Shown here: positions 54,354 through 63,242 of the stretch, piece after piece | Layout of the letters: each line of letters begins with the position of its first letter | Numbering within the stretch: the first letter of the stretch is position 1 | DNA from: Streptomyces sp. NBC_00459 | GTDB lineage: Bacteria > Actinomycetota > Actinomycetes > Streptomycetales > Streptomycetaceae | Assembly (NCBI RefSeq): GCF_036013955.1 | Contig: NZ_CP107903.1 | Coordinates: forward strand, 7,936,001-8,000,000 | Direction: 5' to 3' | Length of the DNA: 64,000 bases | The notes under the pieces: model-generated | The model's input: the letters and a program-made list of their open reading frames with translations, nothing else | Database searches by the model: none | Told to the model about the DNA's origin: nothing | Position numbers and translations under genes: made by a program

Positions 54354-55199
54354 ATGATCGAAGAAAACGAAACCATCGAAGAGTTTCTCGCCCGGCACAC
54401 GTCCGACGTCGAAGAAGCGGTCCGTACGGCGGCGGCCACGGAGATCATGCCGCGTTTCCGGCAGCTCGCCGCGCACGAGGTCGACCAGAAGAGCGGCCCG
54501 CACGACCTGGTGACCGACGCCGACCGCAAGGCCGAGCTGTATCTCACCGAGGTGCTGCCCAAGCTGCTGCCCGGCTCCGTCGTGGTCGGCGAGGAGGCGG
54601 TGCACGCCAACCCCGCCTCGTACGAGGCGATACAGGGCGAGGCACCGGTCTGGATCGTCGACCCGGTGGACGGCACCCGGCAGTTCGTCCACGGCGACCC
54701 CGGCTTCTGCACGCTCGTCGCGCTCGCACACCGGGGAGTCGTCCGAGCTTCGTGGACGTTCGCCGCAGCCCGCGACCAGCTCGCCACGGCGGTCCGTGGA
54801 CAGGGCGCCTTCCTCGACGGCACACCCCTGCGCGCGGGCGCGCCCGAGCCCGGCAGCGACCTCCGGGTGGCCACCTCCCACCCGGACTACACGACGGACG
54901 AACAGAAGCGCGCCCTGCTCGGCCTGTGGACGGACGGCGTCCGGCCGCGCGCCTGCGGGTCGGCAGGTCTGGAGTATCTGGCCATCGCGCGGGGCGAGTT
55001 GGACGCCACCGCGTTCTCCTGGGAGGCCGCCTGGGATCACGCCGCAGGCATCCTCCTCGTCGAGGAGGCCGGCGGCGCCCATCTGACCCGCGCGGGCGAG
55101 CCGTTCCGCATAACCGGCGGCAACGTGCTGCCGTTCACCGCTGCGCGCGACGCGGCCACGGCTCGCCGGGTGGCGGAGCTGCTGTCGGGCGCAGCCTGA
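54354..55199 (+). CDS. Inositol monophosphatase family protein
   Basis: 281 residues. Metal-site motifs GEEAVHANP, WIVDPVDGTRQFVHG and WDHAAGILLVEEAGG are intact. The family includes inositol monophosphatase, CysQ and histidinol-phosphatase-like enzymes; the substrate is not set by these motifs. ATG 54354 follows GGAGG. Its 3-prime end overlaps the convergent gene by 65 bp. Confidence 0.92.
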   Translation: MIEENETIEEFLARHTSDVEEAVRTAAATEIMPRFRQLAAHEVDQKSGPHDLVTDADRKAELYLTEVLPKLLPGSVVVGEEAVHANPASYEAIQGEAPVWIVDPVDGTRQFVHGDPGFCTLVALAHRGVVRASWTFAAARDQLATAVRGQGAFLDGTPLRAGAPEPGSDLRVATSHPDYTTDEQKRALLGLWTDGVRPRACGSAGLEYLAIARGELDATAFSWEAAWDHAAGILLVEEAGGAHLTRAGEPFRITGGNVLPFTAARDAATARRVAELLSGAA

Positions 55200-55797
55200 T
55201 CTGCGGGCGGGCCGAGCTGAAGCGCAGGGTGACGACCTCGAACTCGGCCACGGTGCCCACCGTCGGCCAGTCCGCGGGGTCGAAGGGCAGCCAGGCGACG
55301 TCCACGAAGGCGTCCACCGGCAGGTTGATGTCGACGAACAGACCCGTCCGGCCCGGTCCCCACGGCAGCGCGCACACCATGCCGGTGACCAGCGAGCCCT
55401 CCGGCAGCGGGCCGGTGACGTAGTGGCTCAGGTGCCGATGCCGCAGGGCCGTGGACCACGCCCGCTCGAACTCTGCCTCGGTCACGTCCACCGCCTCCGG
55501 CGGCACCTCCACGGCGCCCTCGGTGAACGCCCCGTACACGGTCCGGTAGAGCTGGACGCCAAGGCGTCCGAACCGCTCTCGCACGAGGGCCAGTTGGGCC
55601 TGTGCTGCGGCCATCGAGGCGCCGCCGGAGGTGGTGCCGTCGGCATTCTGGAGGGGCTCGCAGGATCGCGGGATCTCCAGTGCCGCCTCGAACACCGCCT
55701 GCCGCAGCACCCAGCCGTCTTCCTCTACCTCGAACCAGTACCAGGCGGTGTCGTCGGCGTCCTCGCCGGGCGATTGGATGCGGAAACGGCGCGTCAT
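55135..55797 (-). CDS. Conserved hypothetical protein
   Basis: 220 residues. It begins MTRRFRIQSPGEDADDTAWY, followed by WFEVEEDGWVLRQAVFE. An acidic, Trp-rich beta region and a Pro-rich tail (RPTAAPPPGEPWPRR) follow. Family and function are not recognised. The start is ATG 55797; longer upstream sequence is shadow of the divergent oxidoreductase gene. Confidence 0.75.
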   Translation of the reverse strand: MTRRFRIQSPGEDADDTAWYWFEVEEDGWVLRQAVFEAALEIPRSCEPLQNADGTTSGGASMAAAQAQLALVRERFGRLGVQLYRTVYGAFTEGAVEVPPEAVDVTEAEFERAWSTALRHRHLSHYVTGPLPEGSLVTGMVCALPWGPGRTGLFVDINLPVDAFVDVAWLPFDPADWPTVGTVAEFEVVTLRFSSARPQIRLRPTAAPPPGEPWPRRAQR

Positions 55798-55884
55798 CCG
55801 GCCGAGGTTACCCGCGCCGGGCACTGTCGGTGTCCCGGCATATCCTGATCTGAAGTGGCCGTCGGCTGACAAAGGAGTCCGAAG

Positions 55885-57303
55885 GTGCCGTCGATGCTCG
55901 ATGCGGTCGTGGTGGGGGCGGGGCCCAATGGGCTGACGGCTGCCGTGGAGCTGGCCCGGCGGGGTTTCTCCGTGGCCGTCTTCGAGGCGCGCGACACCGT
56001 GGGCGGTGGCGCCCGAACGGAGGAGCTGACACTGCCCGGCTTCCGCCACGACCCCTGCTCGGCGGCGCACCCGCTGGGCGTCAACTCCCCGGCGTTCAGG
56101 GCGATGCCGCTGGCGAGGTACGGGCTGGAGTGGCTGCACGCCGACCTGCCCATGGCACATCCGTTCCCGGACGGCACGGCCGCCGTGCTGGCCCGTTCCG
56201 TCGCCGAGACGGCCGCCTCCTTCGGGCCGCGTGACGCGGGCGCGTACCGCAGGCTGGTCGAGCCGTTCCTCAGCAGGTGGGACACGCTGGCCCACGACTT
56301 CATGTCCCTGCCCCTGACCTCACTGCCCCGCGACCCCGTCACCCTCGCCCGCTTCGGCCTGGTCGGCCTGCCGCCCTCGACCTGGCTGATGCGCCGCTTC
56401 CGCGACGAGCGGGCGAAAGCCCTGTTCGCAGGCCTCGTCGGACACGTCATGGCCCCGCTGAACGGGGTCGCAACCGGCGCCGTCGGCCTGGTCTTCGCCC
56501 TGGCGGCACACGCCCGCGGCTGGCCGGTCGCCCGCGGCGGCTCCCAGTCGATCTCCGACGCGCTCACCGCGTATCTGACGGACCTCGGCGGTACCGTCCA
56601 CACCGACTACGAGGTCAAGCGGCTGGACGACCTGCCACCCGCGCGTGCGTACGTCTTCGACACCTCACCCACCGCGCTGGCCCGCATCGCGGGCTTCGGC
56701 GGCTACTACGAGCGCTATCGCTACGGCGCGGGCGTCTTCAAGATCGACTACGCACTGGACGGTCCCGTGCCGTGGACGGCGCCGGAGGCCCGCAGAGCGA
56801 CCACGGTGCAGGTCGCCGGGGACCGAGCCGAGATCGACACCGCCCTGCGCGCCGCCTCCCGGGAAGGCCTGGCGCCCGACACTCCCTTCCTCATCACCGT
56901 CCAGCCGAGCGTCGTCGACCCCTCCCGGGCACCCGAGGGCAAGCAGGTGTTCTGGGCCTACGGACACGTCCCGAACGGCTGGACGGGCGACCTCACCGAC
57001 GCCATGGAGCGCCAACTGGAGCGCTTCGCCCCCGGCTTCCGCGACCGGGTCCTCGCCCGCGCGACCGCCGGCCCGCCCCAACTCGCGGCCCGCAACGCCA
57101 ACTACGTCGGCGGCGACATCGGTTCCGGCGCGGCCAGCGGCCTCCAGCTGATGCTGCGCCCCAAGCTCTCCCTGTTCCCGTACGCCACCCCGCACCCGGC
57201 CGTCTTCATCTGCTCCTCGGCCACCCCGCCGGGCCCGGGTGTCCACGGCATGTCGGGCCACAACGCGGCCAAGGCCGTCTGGAGAAGGCTGAGGCAGTCA
57301 TGA
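55885..57303 (+). CDS. FAD-dependent phytoene-dehydrogenase-like oxidoreductase
   Basis: 472 residues. The N-terminal FAD motif VVVGAGPNGLTAAVELARRGFSV is followed by GGGARTEELTLPGFRHDPCS, as in CrtI and retinol-saturase-like enzymes. The C-terminal GVHGMSGHNAAKAV closes the FAD site. Substrate unknown. GTG 55885 follows AAAGGAG. The stop overlaps the macrodomain gene by ATGA. Confidence 0.9.
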   Translation: MPSMLDAVVVGAGPNGLTAAVELARRGFSVAVFEARDTVGGGARTEELTLPGFRHDPCSAAHPLGVNSPAFRAMPLARYGLEWLHADLPMAHPFPDGTAAVLARSVAETAASFGPRDAGAYRRLVEPFLSRWDTLAHDFMSLPLTSLPRDPVTLARFGLVGLPPSTWLMRRFRDERAKALFAGLVGHVMAPLNGVATGAVGLVFALAAHARGWPVARGGSQSISDALTAYLTDLGGTVHTDYEVKRLDDLPPARAYVFDTSPTALARIAGFGGYYERYRYGAGVFKIDYALDGPVPWTAPEARRATTVQVAGDRAEIDTALRAASREGLAPDTPFLITVQPSVVDPSRAPEGKQVFWAYGHVPNGWTGDLTDAMERQLERFAPGFRDRVLARATAGPPQLAARNANYVGGDIGSGAASGLQLMLRPKLSLFPYATPHPAVFICSSATPPGPGVHGMSGHNAAKAVWRRLRQS

Positions 57304-57812
57304 CCGCGATCGTGCTTGTCAAGGGCGACATCACCCGACAGAGTGCCGACGCGATCGTCAACGCGGCGAATTCTTCACTCCTGGGTGGCGGAGGCGTCGA
57401 CGGGGCGATCCACCGCAGAGGCGGCCCCGAGATCCTCGCCGCCTGCCGAGCCCTGCGCGCCGGTCACTACGGGAAAGGGCTGGCCACCGGCAAGGCGGTC
57501 GCCACGACCGCGGGCAACCTGGACGCACGCTGGGTGATTCACACGGTGGGACCCCGATACCTCCCCGAGGAGGACCGATCGGCACTGCTGGCCTCCTGCT
57601 ACCGGGAGTCGCTGAGAGTGGCCGATGAACTCGGCGCCCGCACGGTGGCGTTCCCCGCCGTCTCCGCAGGCATCTTCGGATGGCCGATGGAGGACGCGGC
57701 TCGTATCGCGGTGGAGACGGTGCGGGCCACGGAGACCGCGGTCGAGGAGGTGCGGTTCGTCCTCTTCGACGATCAGGCGTTCGAGGCGTTCACTGGCCAA
57801 GTGCGCTGCTGA
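57300..57812 (+). CDS. Macrodomain O-acetyl-ADP-ribose deacetylase
   Basis: 170 residues. ADP-ribose-binding motifs GDITRQSADAIVNAANSSLL and GGGVDGAIHRRGG, and the later PAVSAGIFGWP loop, place it with the MacroD/YmdB class that removes ADP-ribose or deacetylates O-acetyl-ADP-ribose. It is translationally coupled to the oxidoreductase, an unusual pairing that may only reflect cotranscription. Confidence 0.93.
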   Translation: MTAIVLVKGDITRQSADAIVNAANSSLLGGGGVDGAIHRRGGPEILAACRALRAGHYGKGLATGKAVATTAGNLDARWVIHTVGPRYLPEEDRSALLASCYRESLRVADELGARTVAFPAVSAGIFGWPMEDAARIAVETVRATETAVEEVRFVLFDDQAFEAFTGQVRC

Positions 57813-57910
57813 CGGCGGGGGTTCGCCGTTGGCCGGACGGAGAGGGCCGTGGCGAGGCTCGGGGCACCGACTGCCGGCGCCGAGCAGGCCGACGCCGGGC
57901 CGTCGCGGTG

Positions 57911-58261
57911 TCAGGAGGGCGGGTTCGCCCCCTCCTGGGTTGCCTGCAGGTCGGCCAGCAGTTCCGCCTGTCCGGTCAGCACGCCGGACAGGATGATCCG
58001 CGCGACCCGGAGCAGTTCGGCCACGTGCGGGCTGGTCAGCGAGTAGTACACGGTCGAGCCCTCCCTGCGGGTGACGACCAGGTTGGCCCGGCGCAACACC
58101 GCCAGTTGCTGCGACAGATGCGCGGGCTCGATGCCCACCTCGGGCAGCATCTCGGCGACCGCGTGCTCACGTTCGCTCAGCAGTTCCAGGACGCGGATGC
58201 GGGCCGGATGCCCGAGGGTCTTGAAGAACTCGGCCTTGAGTTGGTACAGCGGCGTACTCAT
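57911..58261 (-). CDS. ArsR-family regulator of the SulP operon
   Basis: 116 residues. Winged helix: LKAEFFKTLGHPARIRVLEL with recognition part EPAHLSQQLAVLRRANLVVT and wing GSTVYYSL. There is no Cys pair in the HTH, so it is not a classical arsenic sensor. ATG 58261 overlaps the preceding frame by 4 nt, completing a SulP-ORF-ArsR series. Confidence 0.9.
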   Translation of the reverse strand: MSTPLYQLKAEFFKTLGHPARIRVLELLSEREHAVAEMLPEVGIEPAHLSQQLAVLRRANLVVTRREGSTVYYSLTSPHVAELLRVARIILSGVLTGQAELLADLQATQEGANPPS

Positions 58262-58722
58262 CGTGCCGTCGCCTCCCCGGGACAGCGGTACGGCCGCACC
58301 TGCCGGTTCTCGGCGCATCGCATCCACCCCTTCATGAACACCATGGCGCTCATCCTCGCCCTCCACGCCCGCCGTACCGAATCCGGCAGCGGAAACCGGT
58401 CGTACGAACCTCGGCCGTGCCTTCGTGAGGCCCGGGCGTCACCTGGTTCATGCGCTCCGCCTGCCGCCTCGGGAGTGCCCAGGCCATCGGCCTTTCCTCC
58501 CTCGGGCCGGCCGGAAACCCGGATACGGTCCGGGGGGCGGACGCGGACGACCGCCCCAGGAGGGTGTACGTCCGACGGGTGGGCGTGCCTCGGTGGTGCG
58601 CCGCCTCGTTCGGGTCGACGATCACCTCGCTGGGCCCGGCGAAAGTCACCGTCCTGCCGGTGCCGGTGCCAGGATGCCCAGACCTCGTCGAGCGTCCGCA
58701 GCCCGGCGGTTGCGGTGCTCAT
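58258..58722 (-). CDS. Uncertain ORF coupled between SulP and ArsR (possibly decayed)
   Basis: A 154-codon frame whose ATG overlaps the SulP stop and whose stop overlaps the ArsR start, each by ATGA. The first residues (MSTATAGLRTLDEVWASWHR) and the last (MRCAENRQVRPYRCPGEATA) read well. The middle has poor codon bias, while a neighbouring frame there (FAGPSEVIVDPNEAAHHRGT) looks more coding. This suggests an intact odd protein or, more likely, compensating frameshifts in a decaying gene. Family not recognised. Confidence 0.45.
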   Translation of the reverse strand: MSTATAGLRTLDEVWASWHRHRQDGDFRRAQRGDRRPERGGAPPRHAHPSDVHPPGAVVRVRPPDRIRVSGRPEGGKADGLGTPEAAGGAHEPGDARASRRHGRGSYDRFPLPDSVRRAWRARMSAMVFMKGWMRCAENRQVRPYRCPGEATAR

Positions 58723-60494
58723 CGGGGTGCCTCCTCGCTGTGGCCCGAGGACCCTGTCGTGGTGGTGTTCCTGTCCGTGACCGGGGGCCCGGGATTCGTC
58801 AGCGGGGCGGGCACGGCGGACAGGAGTCCGGTGGATTCCAGGTGATCGCGCGCCCCCTGGATCGCCTCGGGGGTGGTGCCGTACTCGCGGTCCTCCCGGC
58901 GCAGCAGGTCCAACAGGCCGACGGAGTCGAGGACTTGGCGCTGGCCGGGACGTATGCCGGAGAACAGGACGACGATACCGCGCCGGTTCAGCTTCTGGAC
59001 CGCGTCCTTCAGCACCAGAGCACCGGTCGCGTCCATGGTCGACACCCGGGACATCCGCAGGACCACGACCCGTACGTCCGCCACCTCGGTCAGTTCGAGC
59101 AGGAATCGGTGCGCGGCGGCGAAGAACAGCGGCCCGTCGATGCGGTAGGCGACGATGTGCTCCGCCAGCAGGGCATGCTCCTCGGCGCTGTGGTCGCCCC
59201 GGTCCAGTGGGACCTCGTCGAGGCGGACCTGCGCGGCCACGGCCCGGAGCGCGAGGGCGCCCGCGACGACCAGGCCGATGATCACCGCGTACACCAGGTC
59301 GAGGACGAGGGTGGCGAGGGCGGTCAGAACCAGGATCAGCGCGTCGGAGCGGGTCGCCCTGACCATCGCCCGCAGCGAGCCGACTTCGACCATGCGGATC
59401 GCGGTGGCCAGCAGGACGCCCGCCAGCGCGGCCAGCGGGATCTTCGAGACCAGCGGTGCCGCCACGAAGACGATCACCGCCAGGATCACGGCATGGGTGA
59501 GCGCGGCAAGCCGGGAACCGGCACCCGTACGGACGTTCACGGCGGTCCGTGCGATCGCGGCGGTGGCAGGGACGCCGCCGAACAACGGGGCGGCGAGGTT
59601 GGCGATGCCCTGCCCGAAGAGCTCCCGGTCCGGATCGTGCCGCTGGCCGACCGTCATACCGTCCGCGACGGTAGCCGACAGCAGCGACTCCAGCGCGGCG
59701 AGCGCCGCCACCGCCACGGCCGGGGCGAGCAGCGAGGACAGCGCCGACAGGTCGAGAAACGCGAGTGATGGTGCGGGCAGGCCGGCGGGCAGATCTCCGA
59801 TCGGCGTGGCCGCGTCCAGGTGGAGGACCTGTGCCAGCACGGTGGCGACGATCACCGCGACGATGGAGAACGGAACGGTCGGCCGCCAACGCGCACCGAG
59901 CAGCATGACCAGCGCGACACCCGTGGCCAGTACGAGCGCTGTCCAGTTGGGATGGCTGACGAACGCCTCGACGGCGCGCCGGGCGACCGTGAGGACCTTG
60001 TCGCCCTGGGGCCGCGCCACCCCGAGCGCGTTCGGGAGCTGCTGCAGCCCGATCACGCAGGCGATGCCGAGTGTGAAGCCCTCGACGACGGGGGCGGGCA
60101 CGTATCGCATGTACTTGCCCGCACGGGCCAGGGCAAGCCCTATCAGCAGCAGCCCGGCCAGCAGCCCGACGGTCAGTACACCGCCCGGCCCGTACTGGGC
60201 GACGATCGGTACGAGGACCACGGTCATCGCCCCGGTCGGCCCCGACACCTGCAGATTCGATCCGCCGAAAACCGCTGCCAGCGCACCAGCGACCACCGCG
60301 GTCGCCAGCCCCGCCGCCGCGCCCAGGCCGGAGGAGACGCCGAAACCGAGTGCGAGGGGGAGTGCCACGATCGCCACGGTCAACCCGGCGAGAAGATCCC
60401 GGCGCGGAGCGCGGGCCATCGCCTCGGCATCGGCACGCACGGGTAGCAGCGACCGCACCGCGCCCCATGCGCGGCGGACGACGGACCCGCTCAC
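58719..60494 (-). CDS. SulP-family anion transporter with STAS domain
   Basis: About 591 residues. A UraA-like membrane domain of about 10-14 helices carries the SulP hallmark region (GLTVAIVALPLALGFGVSSG then FGGSNLQVSGPTGAMTVVLV). A C-terminal STAS domain (VVVLRMSRVSTMDATGALVLKDAV) follows. It transports sulfate, bicarbonate or a related anion. GTG 60494 is the best start, though the ribosome site is weak and earlier in-frame starts exist. Confidence 0.9.
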   Translation of the reverse strand: MSGSVVRRAWGAVRSLLPVRADAEAMARAPRRDLLAGLTVAIVALPLALGFGVSSGLGAAAGLATAVVAGALAAVFGGSNLQVSGPTGAMTVVLVPIVAQYGPGGVLTVGLLAGLLLIGLALARAGKYMRYVPAPVVEGFTLGIACVIGLQQLPNALGVARPQGDKVLTVARRAVEAFVSHPNWTALVLATGVALVMLLGARWRPTVPFSIVAVIVATVLAQVLHLDAATPIGDLPAGLPAPSLAFLDLSALSSLLAPAVAVAALAALESLLSATVADGMTVGQRHDPDRELFGQGIANLAAPLFGGVPATAAIARTAVNVRTGAGSRLAALTHAVILAVIVFVAAPLVSKIPLAALAGVLLATAIRMVEVGSLRAMVRATRSDALILVLTALATLVLDLVYAVIIGLVVAGALALRAVAAQVRLDEVPLDRGDHSAEEHALLAEHIVAYRIDGPLFFAAAHRFLLELTEVADVRVVVLRMSRVSTMDATGALVLKDAVQKLNRRGIVVLFSGIRPGQRQVLDSVGLLDLLRREDREYGTTPEAIQGARDHLESTGLLSAVPAPLTNPGPPVTDRNTTTTGSSGHSEEAPR

Positions 60495-60606
60495 TCCGCC
60501 GTGGCCCGGTACAGCGAAACGGACACGTCCGGCTCCCCTCGTTTCCGCCTGGCGTTCGTGGATGGACGCCAGGTGTATGCGAACACAGGAAGTAAAGCAT
60601 CTAGTC

Positions 60607-60626
60607 AATTGCGAAATTTAGCAATT
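60607..60626 (-). promoter_or_regulatory. ArsR-type operator upstream of SulP
   Basis: AATTGC (60607-60612) and GCAATT (60621-60626) form an inverted repeat with an 8-nt AT-rich spacer in a strikingly AT-rich pocket. Such sites are typical of ArsR/SmtB dimers. The ArsR encoded at the end of this operon is the likely ligand. Confidence 0.55.
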
Positions 60627-60675
60627 AGCCATCAGGCGACACCCGTCGCGTGCAGTGCGGTGTCGGCCCGGGGGG

Positions 60676-61062
60676 CTATCCGGCGGTGCCCGTCTCCGTG
60701 TCGGTGTCCGTGTCGCTCAGGCCGAGCCGCAGGTGCTCCACGTGGTAGACCGCCTGGTCGAGGAGCTCGGCGACGTGGTGGTCGTGCAGCGTGTACACCA
60801 CGGAACGCCCGCGGCGTTCGCCGACGACCAGGCCCAGGTTGCGAAGCAGTCGCAGCTGGTGCGAGCACGCGGACTGCTCCATGCCCACCTCGGCCGCCAA
60901 CTCCGTCGCCGGGAGCGGGCCTTCGCGCAGGCGGGCCAGGATCAACAGTCGGGAGGGTGTGGACAGGGCCTGGAGCGTGGTGGCCACCTTCGCGACATTG
61001 TCCGCGTCGAGACGTACGCGCCCGGCGGCGTCCTGCGCGGTGACGACGGCTCCATGACCCAT
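60676..61062 (-). CDS. ArsR/SmtB-family metal sensor regulator
   Basis: 128 residues. Winged helix ALSTPSRLLILARLREGPLP with VGMEQSACSHQLRLLRNLGL, then an alpha-5 segment HDHHVAELLDQAVYHVEHL whose Asp/His spacing matches the inter-subunit metal site of NmtR/CzrA-type sensors. It probably derepresses the divergent P-type ATPase on metal binding. A -10 TAAGAT 6 nt before ATG 61062 indicates a leaderless transcript. Confidence 0.93.
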   Translation of the reverse strand: MGHGAVVTAQDAAGRVRLDADNVAKVATTLQALSTPSRLLILARLREGPLPATELAAEVGMEQSACSHQLRLLRNLGLVVGERRGRSVVYTLHDHHVAELLDQAVYHVEHLRLGLSDTDTDTETGTAG

Positions 61063-61084
61063 GGCCGTATCTTACTCATCACGC

Positions 61085-61108
61085 ATGAACGAATGAATGA
61101 GTGTTCAT
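61085..61108. promoter_or_regulatory. ArsR/SmtB operator between regulator and ATPase
   Basis: ATGAAC (61085-61090) and GTTCAT (61103-61108), extendable to CATGAAC/GTTCATG, flank a 12-nt AT-rich centre. This fits the 12-2-12 SmtB consensus. It lies between the two divergent -10 elements. Confidence 0.65.
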
Positions 61109-61129
61109 GTGTTCCTGTATGGTGCTCGG

Positions 61130-63127
61130 GTGTCCGACACTCTCACCCCGGCCCCGGTCGTCCCGTCGTCCCCCGCGCCGACCGCACCCAGCCGCCGCAC
61201 CCGCGTCCTGACGCTCCCCGAGGCCCGCTGGGCCACCGCGGCCACCGCCCTTTTCCTGCTTGCGCTGCCCCTGCAACTGGCCGGGACATCGGTCTGGCTC
61301 TGGGGCCCGCTCTACGCGCTGACCTACGCCGCCGGTGGCTGGGAGCCCGGCTGGGAAGGCCTGAAGGCGTTGCGGGACCGGACCCTCGACGTCGACCTGC
61401 TGATGATCGTCGCCGCACTGGGTGCTGCCGCGATCGGCCAGGTGATGGACGGCGCCCTGCTGATCGTCATCTTCGCGACCTCCGGCGCCCTGGAGGCTCT
61501 GGCCGTCGCCCGCACCGCCGACTCGGTCCGCGGCCTCCTCGACCTGGCCCCCGCCACGGCCACCCGGAAGGACGCGGGGGACGGTGAACGGACCGTACCC
61601 GTCGCCGAGTTGACCGTCGGGGACACCATCTTCGTACGCCCCGGAGAACGCGTCGGCGCCGACGGCCGCGTACTGGACGGCGCGAGCGAGGTCGACCAGG
61701 CGACCATCACCGGCGAACCACTGCCCGCTGCGAAGGGACCGGGGGACGAGGTCTTCGCCGGCACCCTCAACGGCGTCGGTGCCCTGCTCGTACGGGTGGA
61801 ACGCGACGCCTCCGACTCGGTGATCGCCCGGATCGTGCGCATGGTCGAGGAGGCGTCCGAGACCAAGGCGACCACCCAGCTGTTCGTCGAGAAGGTCGAG
61901 CAGCGCTACTCGCTGGGCATGGTCGCGGCCACCCTCGCCGTGTTCGCCGTACCGCTCGCACTCGGAACGCCCCTCACCGACGCCCTGCTGCGCGCCATGA
62001 CCTTCATGATCGTGGCCTCGCCCTGCGCGGTCGTGCTCGCCACCATGCCGCCCCTGCTGTCTGCCATCGCCAACGCCGGCCGACACGGTGTACTGGTCAA
62101 GTCGGCGGTGGTGATGGAACGCCTCACGCAGGTCGACGCCGTCGCCCTCGACAAGACCGGCACGCTCACGGCGGGTACGCCGAAGGTGACAGATGTACGG
62201 CTGCTGCCCGGATCGGGCCCGGAGTGGGAACCGGACGAGAACGGACTGCTGGCGCTCGCGGCGGCGGCCGAGCATCCGAGCGAGCACCCGCTTGCCCGGG
62301 CCCTGCTGGAGGCTGCGCGGGAACGAGGGCTCACGCTGTCCGCGGCGGAGGAGTTCACGTCGGTACCCGGAGTGGGCGTGACGGCCGTCGTGGACGGGCG
62401 GGTGGTCGTGGTGGGGGCGCCGGAACGCCTGCTGGAGGGGGCCGGGCAGTCGACGGGCTCGGCAGCTCGCTTGCTGGTCGCGGAGGTTGAGGCGTCCGGG
62501 GGCACGGCGATCCTTGTCCTCGCCGACAATGTGCCGGTCGGAGTGCTCGGTTTCGCCGACCGGCTGCGTCCAGGTGCCGCCGCCACCGTCGCCGCGCTCA
62601 CCGAACTCACCGGCACCGCACCCGTGTTGCTGACCGGCGACAACCCACGCGCCGCCTCCCGGCTGGCCGCCGAGGTCGGCATCGAGGACGTGCGGGCCGG
62701 GCTGCTTCCCCTGCAGAAACTCGAAGAGGTACGGGAGTCGGAGGCGGCCGGACGCAAGGTCATGGTCGTCGGGGACGGTGTCAACGACGCCCCGGCGCTG
62801 GCCGCCGCCCACATCGGAGTGGCCATGGGCCGGGTGGGTTCCGACCTCGCGCTGGAGACCGCGGACGCGGTGATCGTGCGGGACGAGCTCACCACTGTTC
62901 CCGCTGTGATCGCCCTCTCCCGGCAAGCCGGACGCCTGGTGGCGCAGAACCTGGTGATCGCCGGGGTGTTCATCGCGGGTCTGGTTGCCTGGGACCTGGT
63001 AGGTACGCTGCCGCTCCCGCTCGGCGTCGCGGGCCACGAGGGCTCGACCGTCCTCGTCGGCCTCAACGGGCTGCGGCTGCTGCGGGAGACGGCGTGGCAG
63101 GACGCGGTGAGCCGGGTGAGCCGGTGA
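61130..63127 (+). CDS. Heavy-metal translocating P-type ATPase
   Basis: 665 residues. The actuator TGEPLPAAKG, membrane metal site ASPCAVVLATMPP, phosphorylation motif ALDKTGTLTAGTP, the HP motif (EHPSEHPLARALLEAA) and the hinge GDGVNDAPAL are all intact. There is no N-terminal CXXC metal-binding domain. The SPC motif with the neighbouring NmtR-like sensor suggests Zn, Cd, Co or Ni efflux. GTG 61130 lies 6 nt after TATGGT, implying leaderless translation; upstream in-frame starts would run into the operator. Confidence 0.93.
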   Translation: MSDTLTPAPVVPSSPAPTAPSRRTRVLTLPEARWATAATALFLLALPLQLAGTSVWLWGPLYALTYAAGGWEPGWEGLKALRDRTLDVDLLMIVAALGAAAIGQVMDGALLIVIFATSGALEALAVARTADSVRGLLDLAPATATRKDAGDGERTVPVAELTVGDTIFVRPGERVGADGRVLDGASEVDQATITGEPLPAAKGPGDEVFAGTLNGVGALLVRVERDASDSVIARIVRMVEEASETKATTQLFVEKVEQRYSLGMVAATLAVFAVPLALGTPLTDALLRAMTFMIVASPCAVVLATMPPLLSAIANAGRHGVLVKSAVVMERLTQVDAVALDKTGTLTAGTPKVTDVRLLPGSGPEWEPDENGLLALAAAAEHPSEHPLARALLEAARERGLTLSAAEEFTSVPGVGVTAVVDGRVVVVGAPERLLEGAGQSTGSAARLLVAEVEASGGTAILVLADNVPVGVLGFADRLRPGAAATVAALTELTGTAPVLLTGDNPRAASRLAAEVGIEDVRAGLLPLQKLEEVRESEAAGRKVMVVGDGVNDAPALAAAHIGVAMGRVGSDLALETADAVIVRDELTTVPAVIALSRQAGRLVAQNLVIAGVFIAGLVAWDLVGTLPLPLGVAGHEGSTVLVGLNGLRLLRETAWQDAVSRVSR

Positions 63128-63242
63128 GGCCTCGGCCGAGGTGGCGAGTGATCCGAAGCGCCCCTGGACACACCACCTTGATGTCGGATTCTCGCCAGCC
63201 CCGGCCCGGCCCATCGCCGATGCTGGACGTATGCGGAACGCG

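Noticed and set aside
63129..63140. 12-bp palindrome CCTCGGCCGAGG after the P-type ATPase
   Set aside because: Short GC palindromes are frequent in such DNA and this one has no promoter element or T-run beside it.
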